A stretch of 64,000 nucleotides of DNA from Tanypteryx hageni (taxonomy: Eukaryota; Arthropoda; Insecta; Odonata; Petaluridae), in NCBI GenBank assembly GCA_028673005.1, contig CM054116.1:128813547-128877546 (forward strand). The letters are read 5' to 3'. Positions 24,781 through 37,060 of this stretch are shown in pieces. The first letter of the stretch is position 1. Each line of letters starts with the position of its first letter. The translations under genes and the position numbers were made by a program. Below the pieces are notes generated by a model, which was not told the DNA's origin, did not search any database, and saw only the letters and a list, made by a program, of their open reading frames with translations.

Positions 24781-24864
24781 CGTAAGCGTCCCTCGATGAA
24801 GCTAACGTCTTGGAAGTCTCCTCTTTATGGATGATGAGTAGACGTCGATGGCGTTGTTGCTGAT
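24781..24864 (-). CDS. Possible internal or terminal exon (84 bp)
   Basis: On the minus strand, a good acceptor (TTTCTCATTAATTTCAG) precedes 84 bp that end at a donor GTAAAC. In one frame the exon is open throughout (QQQRHRRLLIHKEETSKTLA...). In another it reads ISNNAIDVYSSIKRRLPRR and stops, which could be a terminal exon. The 3n length fits a symmetric exon. No partner exons or homologue were identified. Confidence 0.25.
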
Positions 24865-26574
24865 CTGAAATTAATGAGAAATATTCCACCATTGCCTTTG
24901 AATGGAATTTTTATATCATGAAATTGTAATCTACATGTCAATAAATTCAGCTTCACTTAAAATACTACGGCGCGAAATAGAACGCTAGGCTCATCTAAGC
25001 TAAATATTCAACGACTAAGACAGTTTATCTAAACCGTAATACGTCCCATATAAAACAAAATATTTAAAATCGCACGACAATCGCCTAAATGTCAACATTG
25101 TGGAATATCCGTGGCTTAAAGCTAGAGGCATGAGATTGCTCTTTCAATGCTCACTCTGTGTTTTATATCAGAATTCAATTTTTGGAACTTGAATAGTGAT
25201 TTAAGGTGTACGTTCCATTCCGCTTTATCTCACGTGAGATTGATTGAATTTGCAAGTATTTCTTAAGGGAGCGGAATCTCGGGACAGAAAGAAGGAATAT
25301 CAGAGGAAAATGATAAGGGCTGCAAGAAAAGAAGGCGGCGTCGACCACGGTGGCACGGTTCAAGTCAGCGTACATGTGCCATCGAATCGGCCGAAACCCG
25401 GAGGTCCTTCCTGGTCGAATAGGAATATGAGAGAAACGAGTGCAACGTTGACGTCGATTCCGAGACACGTCGTTCCGTGTGCATCTGACACGAGCGAAGT
25501 CGGATGTCCTTGGTAACATCCCCCTTAGATAACGAGATGTGAATTTCGACGATTACTTATTCAACTAGTGCCACAACCTGCAGGGAATTAGGTGTTCCCC
25601 AATTTTAAGATCATAACATGAAACTGTTTAATAGGTAGTCACCGTTAGTTCTCGTGGAATATGCATATACGTAATGTGTTCGATGCAGTCGTCAAGAATA
25701 TTATTTCATCGCAAGCGGTGTTAAATATGGAAGAAATGCATTTCATTCCTTTGATATTCATCGATACGAATACACGTCCATTGAATGGTATCAGCAAGAA
25801 GGGGGGTAAGTTTAGGGTAATTATGATATAATTGCGAGATACCAGATGCGGGAAGCAAATTCATACTTCGTTATTCAAGAATTGGGAGGATTTGTTTATT
25901 GGAATGATGTGTATAGTGGCCACCATGCTAATATCAGCGCCAGAAGATCAATTTTCTATGACCGTAATGAAATGCAAAACCACAACCTTCTCTGGCGCCA
26001 TGGAATAGCTCATATAGAAAGGGTTAATGAACGTCTAGTGATTCTAGGTGGAAAGTTGATGGGAGGTGCAGGTCCGAAGGACTATCTGAAGTCATGCAAG
26101 TAATGCTAACTCCCAACCGTAACGGAAGACACGACCACGACGATTGAATACGTGTAATCAATTCCAACACAGATAGTGAGCCGAGTTCAACTGAGGCAGT
26201 GCTGCGGAGGGGAGTGAAAGACAGGATAAGGCTGGTGTAAATTAGGTTTTCTTCAGGGAGACAGCTGATAAAACCCAAAAGGAATACCCATTTATAAATG
26301 CTTTCGAAATATACGACACGAGAAAACTGCAAATTAATAAATTACGCAAGTCCACTCTCCTCTGAAATAAGCCCACCTGCAATGTGAACGACTTACTTTC
26401 ACATAACAATCGACCCGATGAAAATCCACCGCGTAAGTTCATTTTTACACGCACACCCCCATTTTCTTATGAATAGCGAATCTATTTCATTGAAGTGGAA
26501 GCTCACCCATAGGTTATTTTTTCCGAAGATTCGTCACGAAATTGACTAGTGAATTAATTACCTCGTCCGCTGAA
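24865..26574. other. Mixed-composition region, no gene called
   Basis: An open frame at 25,244-25,516 (plus) has somewhat richer G+C (RDRKKEYQRKMIRAARKEGG). It lacks recognisable domain or splice support, and so do the frames at 25,846-26,103. I cannot tell whether any is coding. Confidence 0.35.
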
Positions 26575-27209
26575 ATATGTGGGTGAATTTTCCTCCGTCC
26601 GCTGCCTACTCTTCTTTCGCCGTCCTTACGCCAATAACCTCCAAGTTCTCAGTCTTCACCTGGCCCTCGAAGAGGACGGACTTCCTCCTGCGAGCGCTGA
26701 CCTGCCTGCGAGCGACACCTTAATTAGTAGCAGTAGCTGTAGTTTAGCTGTAGCCGTATTGTTGTGTTAAGTAGAACTAGTATTTTTCTTTATTTATTCC
26801 TATTTATTTATTTATTTTTTCATCTTCTTACGTTAATTGTTTTGTTGTAATTGTAGTTTAACTCATCTTTGAGCGAAAATCTTACTCATCCTTCTCTTGC
26901 CGTATCATAGTAGTTAATTGCGTCTCTCAGCCACTAAATCCGTAATCTTTGTAATTTTATTTATAGTAGCGAATTACTTTACTCGTTCTTAATTATTTCC
27001 TTCTACCTTAGCATTTCTTTAACTTCTAAATCTACATTGCTCCTTTGCTAAACTTTCTTACTTATTTACTAACGTTGTTGGTGTAGTGAAACACTTTCCC
27101 TTTCACTTTTTACCTGTGCTCGAACCTAATTTAACCTTGAAGACAGCCAACCGCGTATTTACGTTCTAGTATATTTATATAGATAGTACAGATTAGTTAA
27201 GAGGATTGG
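26575..27209 (+). mobile_element. Probable LINE 5' UTR
   Basis: This is GC-richer sequence (CCTGCGAGCGCTGACCTGCC) passing into T-rich sequence directly upstream of LINE ORF1. It is read as the 5' UTR of the same element because no other feature explains it. The left border is approximate. Confidence 0.45.
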
Positions 27210-28226
27210 ATGGCTGCTCCGAGGACTCCTGTTTCCTCCTTCTTGCGCGACGCTGGTTGCGAGGCCATGAGGTCTCGGATCACGGAGCTGGAAAGGGTGG
27301 TTGAGGACCTCCTTCAGAGGGTGGAAAGATCGGAGGCAGCCTTGGCGCGTAAGAAGGGTGCGGGTTCTTCCTTGAGAGCAAACCGTGCCAAAATGGCGGC
27401 TCGGGTTCGCCTGGGTGCGGAAGCCGGCAGAGCGATCGGGGAGGCTTCTGGCTCCTCTTCGCGGGTCGAGGGTCCTTCGGTCCGGAAGCCCGATGAGTGG
27501 TGTGTGGTGTCCTCTCGGGGGGATCGTGGGGTTGTGTTACGGAGACAGGGAGTTGGGAACGCCTCGATGGCCCCTCTTCCTGTTAGTAATCGGTTTGCGG
27601 TGTTGTCGGAGGACGACTTAACTGCCGTTACGCCCGTGCCCGCTCCCGTCTCCTCGGTGGAGAGCTCGGGGGGAAAGAGGGGGCTGTTAGTGATAGGGAG
27701 CTCCAACGTCCGGCGTGTGGTAGCGCCTTTACTGTCACGGGCCCGCCGGGAGGGAGTTCACGAGCGGGTGTTCTCCAAGTGTATACCAGGAGGTTCGGTG
27801 CCCCAGGTGACGAAGGAATTCAGGGTGTCGGTATCGGGCACGGGTTGCTCCTCGCTGCGGGTGGTGGCCCATGTTGGTACCAATGACGCTTCGAAGCGCG
27901 GCTCCGAGGAGGTCTTAAGCTCTTTTAAGGACTTGGCCGCTGAGGTTCCTGGTGTCCGAGAGGAGTCTGGCGCTGATGTGCGGCTTTCCATCTGTAGCAT
28001 TGTTCCTCGGACGGACTGCGGTTCTATGGTTTGGAGCTGAGTGGTCGGGTTGAACCGTAGGCAGTGGGACTTCTGTAGGGACAATGGAGTGGACTTCGTT
28101 GACCTGAGGCCTGTCCCGGACTCATGTAGGGCATCCCTAAACGGTTCTGGTGTGCACTACACTGCCGAGGCTGCGGAGGCGGTAGCGCGTAGGGTGTTTG
28201 AGCATTCTAGGGCTTTTTTAGGTTAG
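27210..28226 (+). pseudogene. LINE ORF1: coiled coil plus SGNH-esterase-like domain, one nonsense codon
   Basis: The frame starts MAAPRTPVSSFLRDAG. It has a leucine/arginine coiled coil (about 15-50: ITELERVVEDLLQRVERSEA), a basic/serine linker, and from about residue 157 an SGNH/GDSL-hydrolase-like fold. Block I is GLLVIGSSNVRRVV, with Ser where GDS has its nucleophile. Block III is HVGTND (about 219-224), and the C-terminal block is GVHYTAEAAEAVARRVFE. Esterase-type ORF1 proteins are known from CR1/L2-type LINEs, where they are thought to act with ORF2 in the RNP. A TGA at 28,038-28,040 interrupts the frame, which then continues in phase (VVGLNRRQWDFCRDNG) to a normal stop at 28,226. Codon use is much more GC-rich than the flanks. 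The element is dead but young-looking. Confidence 0.85.
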
Positions 28227-28309
28227 ATATAATTGTAATATTTCAGCAAGCATTGAGATGCACGTCAATAGTAGATCAGATGGTAGGTTAGGATGTAGCC
28301 CATTCGCAT

Positions 28310-29311
28310 ATGTTTGGCGATTCAATTTGCCTGGTAATAATTGGTGAACATTCTTTCCTGAAGTTTACCTCACTGCCAATATCTGAATTTTGTACAAAAA
28401 ACTTAGTTCTTAAACAATATGGCGAGATTCTGGATTTGTGTTTAACAGATATTACAAAGTGCTCATTGAACAGTGTGCATGATGTTGATGTGACTTTTTC
28501 CTTGTAATGCCTGTCATCCTCCTCTTATGTGTGAACTTCATGTAGGTGTATCCCCACGTGTAGATATTAATTTTGAAACTTTCAACTTTAGGAAAGGAAC
28601 TATTCTGCAATGATAGATTACTTTAGCTCTATAGATTGGTTTATATTGACTGAATTACAATTAGATGACGCTCTTTGTTATTTTTATGATATTGTAAATA
28701 ACACCAATAATCTGTATGTTCCTGAAATTTTGCACAAGAGTGGATCATCCCACTTTCCCAACTGGTTTAGTAAAGAAATAATTTCATTAATATATGACAA
28801 GAAAATAACCCAAAAGAAGCTTAAAATAAGTAGATCTGGTGTAGATTGCAATTCTTTTGCATCTCTTCATGCTAAATGGAAGTCATTGTCAAAAGTCTGT
28901 TATCTCTCTTATATTAGTTCTGTTCAAGATTACATTCCATCTAAATACAAGTAGATTGTGGAATTATGTTCATGTCAGGAATCTGCTAATCTCTTTGCTG
29001 AACATCATTCCAGTGTATATCCTACTCCGAGTAACATAATACCACAATAATAGGATTTCTCGTACAGTTGATCTACACTCTTGTGGTGTTCTTCAAATAA
29101 GTGTTCTTAATGACTTTAGTATGCTTGATGTAAATACGAGCGCTGGGCCTCCTCTCTTGCTGAAGCACTGCTCTAACTATTTAACTTATACTCTTACTAT
29201 ATTTTTTAATAAGTCACTTAAGAATGGCCATTTCCAGATGTTTGGAAGGATAATTTCATGATTCCTGTCCATGAAGCAGATACTAAATCATTTGTAAAGA
29301 CCAATAGTAAT
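28310..29311 (+). pseudogene. LINE ORF2 fragment: endonuclease tail to start of RT (copy 1)
   Basis: The reading starts in the last third of the endonuclease (GEILDLCLTDITKCSLNSVH). It passes the linker (MIDYFSSIDW, LDDALCYFYDIVNN, FPNWFSKEIISLIYDKK, WKSLSKVCYLSYI) and, in shifted frames, reaches the first RT block (SAGPPLLLKHCSNY, FPDVWKDNFMIPVHEADTKS). This is the order of Jockey/CR1-type ORF2. Frameshifts and stops break it. The catalytic RT core is missing; Tigger sequence follows, and the C-terminus resumes at 31.38 kb. It may belong with ORF1 at 27.2 kb, though most of the endonuclease is gone. Confidence 0.8.
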
Positions 29312-29631
29312 TAGGGAAAGGCATGGTAAAGTGGCCATGTCGGGTAAAGTGGCTGTGTAACTTTCCATTGTCTGTTTAGTGCTGCACCCATGCAGGAATT
29401 ATGTAAACTCGGAGGGCAGGGCGTTTTCAGTTACCTTGCAAATGTGTAGGAAGGACGCATTTATTTTAACATACATGAAATATATTAAGACAATACAGAT
29501 ACAAATGTTATGTTATAAGTAAGTCATTTATTTTAAAAATCAAAAATTTTCCAACAGAAATGTACATATACACAGTCTGTATTTTAAGAAAAATAGAAAA
29601 TTTTCAGTTGTTTAGATGAAGTGACGTTCTG

Positions 29632-31064
29632 TTTAACTGCATAGTCCCTCCATTTTTTTTATAAGCATCACTTCGTTAACAGTTGAATCAGACTCTAGTT
29701 CAATGTAATGCAAAACTACATCTAGGGCATCTTTGGCTGCTGCATGAGGTGTTTTTGGCTCTGTATTTAACTCTCCTTCCTCTTCAAACTTTGATCCTTC
29801 TGTTTCCATCACGGCCTGTATGATTTCTGCATCCTCCAAAATTTCTTTCTCCAACAAATAGTCACCTTGGATCCATTGCTTTATGTCTTCTTGCTGTACA
29901 TCTTCAGAAACTTCAATTTGCCTTGCAACCATTAATAGTCTTAATTCATTTCCTTCTTCCGGTTCAGAATTTTTATCATCAAAAGACATCAACATCTTTG
30001 ATGACCTATATTTTTATCTTCAATTTCTTTCAAAACTGAACTCAAAAATTTTCGCCTGTGTCTTCTTTTTAAGGTTTCTAAAACTCCTTGATCCATAGGC
30101 TGAATTAAGGATGTTACATTCGCTGGTAGAAATATGACCTTTATGTCCCTATCTTTAAGTTCCTTGCAATTGGGATGTGAAGGAGCATTATCCAGAATGA
30201 CAATGGCCTTTCCAGGTAAGTTCAGTTTTTTCAAGTGTTTTTTTCAGAAGATACAAACTCATGAAAAACCATTCTCTGAATAATGCAGAATCCATTCAGG
30301 CTGATTTTTGTGATCGGTAGTAAACTGGTAAAGACAAACGATTTATACTTTTAAAAGCTCTGGGATTTTTTGATTTACCAACAATAAATGCGGCAATTTG
30401 TGAGTTCCAGCTGCATTGCTGCAGGCAGCTACATGAGTCTTTCTTTGGATTTTATGTATCCTGATGCTGCAGGCTCATCCTTTTTTGCCTTTGTTTTTGT
30501 TGGTAACATCTTGTAATTTAGACCCGTTTCGTCTATATTGTAGAGTTGTCCTCCAACAAATTTATCTCGGTCGATAAGCTCTCTTAAATCCTGCAAAAAT
30601 TTTTGAGCAGCATGCTGATCAGACGATAACTTCTCTCCAGTGATGATTAATACATGGATACCATGACGTTTTTTTCCAACGTCCAAGCCATCCATTACTT
30701 GCAGTAAATTTCTGCGCACCACCAATTTTTCGATTTAGGGTTAGGTAATTTTCCTTGGGTATGGGTCCACTGATTGAAATTCCATGATGTCTTTCTTGCA
30801 TAAACCAAAGCCATAATGCATCTACTAAAATTTCCAATTTTGGTTTCCTTAATGCTGAATGGGAAGACAGTTGTGATGCAATCTGACTGCAAAATCCTTC
30901 TAGATTCATGCGATTTTTTCCAGTCTTTTGCAGTTGTCTCTCCAACACCTTACTCCACAGAAATTTATCTTACTGACTCACCCCTATCAATTCTTTCCAG
31001 AGCATCAAGCTTAGTTTTCATGGAAACAACCACTATCTTTCTTATCTCACCCATATTAAATTAA
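29632..31064 (-). pseudogene. Tigger (pogo group) DDE transposase, frameshifted (copy 1)
   Basis: Read from 31,064 downward: HTH region (MKTKLDALERIDRGESVR; GVGETTAKDW), second HTH (LVDALWLWFMQERHHGISIS, LNRKIGGAQKFTASNGWLGR), then the catalytic domain with LYNIDETGLNYKMLP (first Asp), VILDNAPSHPNCKEL (second Asp), NVTSLIQPMDQGVLETLKRR (third Asp), and an acidic C-terminus. The order and the DETG/DNAPSHP/MDQG signatures are those of Tigger/pogo transposases, which cut and paste at TA. At least three frameshifts and stops separate the blocks, so it cannot make an active enzyme. It sits inside the LINE ORF2 relic. The same defects, with small extra differences, occur in copy 2. Confidence 0.9.
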
Positions 31065-31320
31065 ATATCATAGCTAAAATAACAATGAACTAGTATGTGG
31101 GACAACTGACAGCAGACCACAGCAGACTCTGTGGACAACTGACAGAAGATGCATACTAGATTGGATTACTATGAAATGAGAAACGTTTTAGCACAAGGGA
31201 CAACTCGTGAGATTGATACGTAATGAAAGGAATGGTTTAAACTGTTTTTAACTAGTCGTTTTTATGTAAAATGTCTCACTCAACTGTGGATTTCAGTTTT
31301 CAGACCTAGGGGCATAAAAT

Positions 31321-31375
31321 GTGTTAATCCAGCGATTCGGTTAAGCAAAGGTCAGTTATGAGGGCTTCTACTGTA
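31321..31375. repeat. Tigger right terminus and TA target (copy 1)
   Basis: Reading inward on the minus strand from a TA at 31,374-31,375, the element starts CAGTAGAAGCCCTCATAACT, a Tigger-like terminus. No matching repeat is clear at the left border. There, 'gggaaaggcatggtaaagtgg' at 29,314 looks like the end of a different pogo-type element. Confidence 0.6.
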
Positions 31376-31384
31376 TTTCAAATG

Positions 31385-31890
31385 CAGCAACGGAATCTCT
31401 TGGATTTATATGCAGGAATACAACTGATTTTACTAATTTATTTGCTGTCACTGCTGTGTATACTTCTCTTGTCCGCAGGCTGCTAGAGTATTGTTCAGTC
31501 ATTTGGAGCCCATATTATGAAATAGACTCCCACATGTTGGAACGAGTCCAGCAGAAATTTCTGAGATCGATTGCCATTTAAAATGGAAATTTCACTGGTC
31601 AATATTTCCTATAATGATATACTAGCTCATCTCAATTTAACCACACAGACCTAAATTTTTATACAAAATAATTAATAATATGTTTGATTGCCCTAATTTA
31701 TTGTCGCTTATAAATTTAAGAATCCCTGCTCACTCAATAAGCTCTTTTGTTCCATGTCATCTAGGTTATTACACAAATAATTACACTTTTAAATCACCTA
31801 TTACAAGTATGGGGAGGCTAGGCTACAATTGATTTGTTCAGATCTCTCCAAGAATATAAAAGGATAATTAAGGTTTATGTTTGACTTTGA
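31385..31890 (+). pseudogene. LINE ORF2 C-terminal part (copy 1)
   Basis: The frame reads ATESLGFICRNTTDFTN, VYTSLVRRLLEYCSVIWSPY, MLERVQQKFLRSIAI and then, after frameshifts, NNMFDCPNLLSLINLRIPAH, LGYYTNNYTFKSPITSMGRL. This is the region after the RT domain of Jockey/CR1-type LINEs (LEYCSVVWSP, ERVQ.KFL, R.P). It is the downstream half of the element split by Tigger. Confidence 0.8.
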
Positions 31891-31919
31891 AATATAAGCA
31901 TGATTAGGTATATTATAAG

Positions 31920-32648
31920 CAGGCCCGGACATAGAGACCCAGGTTCCCTAGGCAGTTAACAGAGTCGGGTCCCCCTTTTTGGTAATTTAGTAAAAAACAA
32001 ACTTTACTTTTATTTTTTATTTATTTAATGTACTTTGACTTTAGAAAATAGACAAGCAGAGTTAGAAATGAAATAGACAAGTACCAACTATACTTTTTTA
32101 CAAATTATAATTTTTACATTTTCATATAATTACAAGATTACATTGCCATGCGATGAACTTTCTTCTCTGCAAAGGAACGGATGACCTCCCTATAGTCCAC
32201 AGACTGCGTTATTTCTGACTCTATGTACAGCACAGAGAGTGAATTAAGCCTGTTCTCTTCTGTGGTAGATCTTAAATAATTCTTTACTCTCTAACCTTAA
32301 CTAACCTCAGCATATTCGCATGGAAGATAATACCTTTGAGCCGCAAAATTGAAATTGATACAACTTTCTAGCACACACTTTCAACACGAACTGACAAGTA
32401 GTGACAAGTTATAGAATGAAGTCAGGTGCGATGCAAAACAAACAAAGAACACAAACACAGTGTTGCCACTTGACTTGTCAAAAAATTTACTATGGTCAAT
32501 TATTTTCTATTTCGTTTGGAAAAATTGACATATTATTTTCCCTGTCCTGTGTCCTCAATGTGTACCATTTCGGCCCCTGGTCGGGGCCCCCGCCGAGGTT
32601 GGGGCCCTAGGCAGCTGCCTAGTTTGCCTAGGCAGAATTTCGCCGCTG
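31920..32648. mobile_element. hAT MITE, long form, 729 bp (copy 1)
   Basis: It starts CAGGCCCGGACATAGAG and ends TTTCGCCGCTG, flanked by ATTATAAG (31,912-31,919) and ATTATAAA (32,649-32,656). It is the same family as 11,004-11,534 but with about 200 bp more interior. No transposase. Confidence 0.85.
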
Positions 32649-35596
32649 ATTATAAATGCCAAAAATGATTTTAATTGATTACTTTCATCTTTTAAATGTT
32701 ATGTGTATGTGAATTCAAAATTAAATGCTTAATTGTATTAGGTATTTAACAAATTGAAAGCTTTGATAAATATAAACTGTCATATTTTTGTAAATTTTAT
32801 ATCTATGTGTATATGTGTGGGTCTATAAATGTTGCAGGAAATTGAATATTCTACAACATTTGTTCGAATCATTTTTGAAAACCACATTTTTCAGCTGCCA
32901 CAACCACGTCACCTACCGGCGACTATAGTTAACAATTGATGCTAGTTACGTCTTAATAACGCTCCTTTTAATTTTCTTAATTGTTGGTGATTCCTGGCTA
33001 TATCCAGTATCAGAAGGCTATGGTATCAATCTATTTGTATTCTTTGTAAAGCCTTTAAAATTTCTTGCAGTTCCTTAAAAAATTCATTATCATTTAACTT
33101 GTTTGGAATTTTCAGAAATATTAATCATGGAGAAAGTAATGTGGTGGCCACATCAGATTTTTTTTGAAATATTTGCTTTAATATTTGATGAATGTAAAAA
33201 TGTATTGGAATAAAAGTTGTAGGAAATTTCATTTTCTATAACCTATGTATGAAACATTTTCCATATAATGTTTTGTTTGAGATATTTAAAAAACTATTTT
33301 TTTGTTGCCATCGCTAGAACACCTACCTGCGACTATTGTAAACACTTTATTCTTAGTTATGTCTTAGTAATGCTCCTTTAATGCAGGTTTAATATTAGCA
33401 AAACAGTTCATAAAGAATGCATATCGTTATAATTTTAATGCAAGGAAGTCACTATTAAAGAGAGCGATCAAGGCAGGAGAGAAATATAATTGTTAAGTTT
33501 AGTCCTAAATCACGTTGTAGTAGATTAGAGGAAATTAAATTTTTCATTTACCTTTTTTCATCATAAAAATATTTTATCGATTTACTACATATTTTTCATT
33601 TAGGGTTTAGCCATTTAGTTATATTGCCATACCTAGTTGCATGAAATATTCGTAACAGAGGTATTTCTTTTTCCATTAATAAATAATTATTATCATAAAA
33701 AACTGATTTATTTCTTTAGATAAGCGAGTAAAATAACTGTGTTTAGTTTTTTCTAAATTTACATATATAAAATGGAATTTTGAGCATAAATATTCCTTTA
33801 ACAGACAATTCTACAGATTTATCTTTCCGATTCTACAGATATTTTAAGTTTTGGAAAGGCAACACTGTTACAATATCCAAATTATTCAGATCTGAAAAGA
33901 ATTGTAAAACCGAACATTAAAAAACCACTGAATGCTAAAGACAATTATACATATATTAAAAAGACGAAAAGCTCCTGCATAACCAGTTTTTAATCATTGC
34001 AGAATTTCATAAGATAAATAATGTATGCAGCTCGTTTATTATAGTTAAAAGCTACAAAATCCTTAATTCTATTTAAATCTTAGTGTGAAGCAGGTAAAGC
34101 AAATATCAGCATTCAAGAAACAGTAAAATTGAATAAAAGACAGGGTATTGGATATTTTATTCATTTATTTATTTTTTCAGTATGAGGGCATTTCACTGCC
34201 TTTCAGTCACATTAAATATAATCCACCTCTCTGACCAGGTAAGCTTAAGTATGGAGGCGTTTCACACTAGATGTTTCTGAACCACAGGTGGCTAGAACTT
34301 AGGTAATGACTGCACTGTATGCTACCAAAAACACAATTTTAAGTTTTCAACACAAAGATATAAGTAAACTAAGCGAAACTTGTTCAAGCATCGCAGCAAC
34401 ACTAACACTTGGGCTGCTTGGAGATTCTTTGAAATCATATTTAGAGCAGGTTCTCAGAAGTTGACTTGCAATTGTCCTGGATATCCAGTTGAAAGACAAC
34501 GTGTTGGCCTCTGTGGTCTTAGCATTATTGATTCAGGTATGAGATTGAAATTCCCTGGAGCTCAAGCATCCCTGTACATCCTGAATGTATAATATTTCAG
34601 TGATGGATTACCCCTTAACCCTTCTATTTTAGCAGAATTCATCATGATATCTTAACTGTTGCTCCTCAACAATGAAATTTTTGTTATAAAATTAATTGAG
34701 ACCTTCAGAACCTGCAATAAAAGATTTATTATTATTTATTAATTCTCTGGCAAAAGGCTATTACAAAATAACATAAACGTTTTTAAAAATAGTAGTAAAG
34801 TACTTGAAATATGGTTCCCCAAAGAAAACAGAGCGGGCCTGAATCCTGCGAAAGTAGAATTTTTTCCAAGGTCATCCGACCTCCTGTTTGTGTGGTTTGA
34901 GGAGCCCTCACCGGGATTCCCTCCTTCTCTGTGAGTGTGTTCAGTGTGGAAGGAGCTATGGCTATAATAATCCAAGAAGAGGTTGATTATCCAAAAATTT
35001 CATTCATAATTAAGAAATTTCAAGTCCACTACTTGACTATTAGATAGCATCATTTTTATCCATTTATCAGAGATCTGCTCTGGAAATTAAGGAACGTTAC
35101 ACATTCAAACTGTTCTACTGTAGAATAATGAGGGCTTGTAAATAGCTATGGCATTCACTTTTACAGTTAAGTTAATATCTTGTCTTTTGTTGGCATCCTG
35201 AGAAAACAGTTCACTGAAATGAATGGATAAAGAGATAATAAATTTTGAAAGTCTGTCACCACCCATTAAAATGATTTTTTCCATCCTTTTATCTCATCAA
35301 GCAATATTTTCTATTAATTGATCAGAAATAATTTTTCCTGTTCTGCTGGGAGATTCGGAACAAAAATTCTCCAATGCATCAACACTTCCACATTTACAGA
35401 CCTGTCAGCTGAAGATCTATTTGATAAGGGAGTGATGCTTGTATTTTGTAGCACAATCAGAAATACATATACCTTAAATATTTGTTTAGACTTCTATGTA
35501 ATTTTATAGCAGCTGCATTATTTGACATTTATGAGGTTTTCGATTTATCTAGGCTGTTATGCACAAGGTCCTAAACACATAATAACGTCGTGTCTC
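32649..35596. other. AT-rich duplicated sequence with a diverged internal repeat (copy 1)
   Basis: No gene is supported. Two diverged copies of a roughly 150-bp unit lie near 32,850-32,970 and 33,230-33,390. They share 'ccta-c-gcgactat-gt-aaca' and 'ttagttatgtctta-taa-gctccttt'. The frame at 34,739-34,975 (minus) is shared between the duplicated blocks but has no recognised domain. Confidence 0.45.
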
Positions 35597-35630
35597 CAGC
35601 TCATCTGAAAGTGCCTAAACATTAGTATCC
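35597..35630 (+). repeat. 34-bp dispersed motif, copy B
   Basis: Matches the reverse complement of 3520-3553 at 33 of 34 bases. The same motif is repeated in the second duplication block near 60,850-60,883. Confidence 0.6.
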
Positions 35631-35874
35631 CCCTAATATAGTTTACAGCACAATGAAGGCAGGTGAGTCAACATTACTGCGCAGAGAGAGAGAGAGAAAT
35701 ACACGTTACATTGCTGCCAAACCGGCAGCCTTCATAAGCTTTTGCTCCGAAAGCAATGCATGATGCATGATATGCTGCAAGTGCTCGCTGTTCACTCTTG
35801 ACAGCTGGCAACATTGTAACCAGCTGTACGTGTTGAATCATCTGCATGCTCCAACTCGTTTTTGTACTACTGAC

Positions 35875-36475
35875 AGTTTGGCACTCTTGGCAAACAATTT
35901 TTTGGCACCCTACTCCAATATAAATGTGACTAAAAATCTAACAGTTGAAAATTACTTTTATTAGTATTTACACAATTATATCTATAAGCACCGTTATTAC
36001 TTAAATATAATATGAATTCAAGCTTGTTTTTATTATTAAATATTTTTTCATAATTTCTAAAAACAATTTTTTTCCACATTAAAAAGCTTTATGGTTAGTA
36101 ACAGTGGTAAAAATGGGCATTAAGATGATAATTTTTTAGCAAGAGATTAAGAAAATCATAACTTTATGCTCATATGCTAGTTGTTACGTCAACATCTTCA
36201 GACCGCTAGTTCTTCTTATACTTTTAGGATTGGGGTAGTGCACAGCATTGAAGAGGAATTGAAATCATTTTGAATATAAAGGTTTATACAACACAAATGT
36301 GCGTAAAAAATATAACAAAATGAATCAATCAAAGATGATTGATAAGTATACGTTACTCAAAGAAAAGAATACAGACACACACATATACAGTGCTGTGAAA
36401 TCAATTCATTGGCTCTTCATGCTGCCTCTCAATCTTCGGCACCCCAGGCAGTTGCCTGTTTTGCAACCCTGTTCC
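35875..36475 (-). mobile_element. hAT-like non-autonomous element (copy 1)
   Basis: On the minus strand the element begins near 36,475 with AGCGGAACAGGGTTGCAAAA and GGCAACTGCCTGGGGTGCCG, a form common at hAT ends. The other end, around 35,880-35,915, has TTTGGCACTCTTGGCAAAC and TTTTTTGGCACCC. A CTGAAGA plus GTTG/CAAC hairpin lies inside on the minus strand near 36,176-36,205. Borders are approximate and no transposase is present. Confidence 0.45.
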
Positions 36476-36839
36476 GCTGGTCCTGAGTACCGATATGCTT
36501 TATATATGATTTATTTGCTTGTTTGTGCAAAACGTTGTGTTTACTTCCTTTGCTCTCCATTTTAGAACACCACCGTTTAAATCTCAATGGTAAAACAAGT
36601 AAATAAACATGAAAACTATGCTGCAAATGTACAAACGGCATCCCAAAAGCTACTGTAACAGACTGATGCTGAATGGCCAAGTGAAGGAGTGATGGAAACC
36701 AAGTGACATTCCATGCTTTCTGCGCAACCAGTTGCCACCTGCCGTCATTCATGCTACCAACTAGAGTGTCCTCCTATATGATATCTCATAAGTTAGATGC
36801 AGATTTACTATAGGATAGATATGCAGTGCATAACTCTCT

Positions 36840-37060
36840 TACATACTCATGCATGCATGCAAAATCATCACCAGCATGAATAAGAAAAGAACAGTATGAG
36901 TTAAAGACATTAATAAGCCATGAAATGAAGTTTCTCAAAAAAAAACAATTAAATTAAACAAAAAGGACTAAACTGCAAACCTATGCGTATTATAAAAAAA
37001 TTATTTTACAGTTCCATTAAATATCATTTTGCTCAAGTGCTGATTTACTTAACTTCCTCA
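36840..37060 (-). pseudogene. Decayed copy of the host gene's exon/intron unit (copy 1)
   Basis: 36,880-37,060 aligns with the intron just upstream of exon 4 of the host gene (46,013-46,210). Shared blocks include CATGAAAcGAAGTTT, TTTCTCAAAAAAA, GAAACAAAAAG (seen best in copy 2) and AATTATTTTACA. At the place equivalent to the acceptor CAG it reads CATG, so the splice acceptor is lost. A donor-like TAT|GTAAGAG survives at about 36,847. This looks like a dead duplicate of the exon 3/4 unit. Confidence 0.55.

Noticed and set aside
30429..30725. Functional Tigger transposase from the duplicated copies
   Set aside because: The Asp signatures survive but lie in different frames separated by stops; both copies share the defects.
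34739..34975. 78-codon frame conserved in both duplication copies as evidence of selection
   Set aside because: The whole block is near-identical because of recent duplication, so conservation says nothing about coding.
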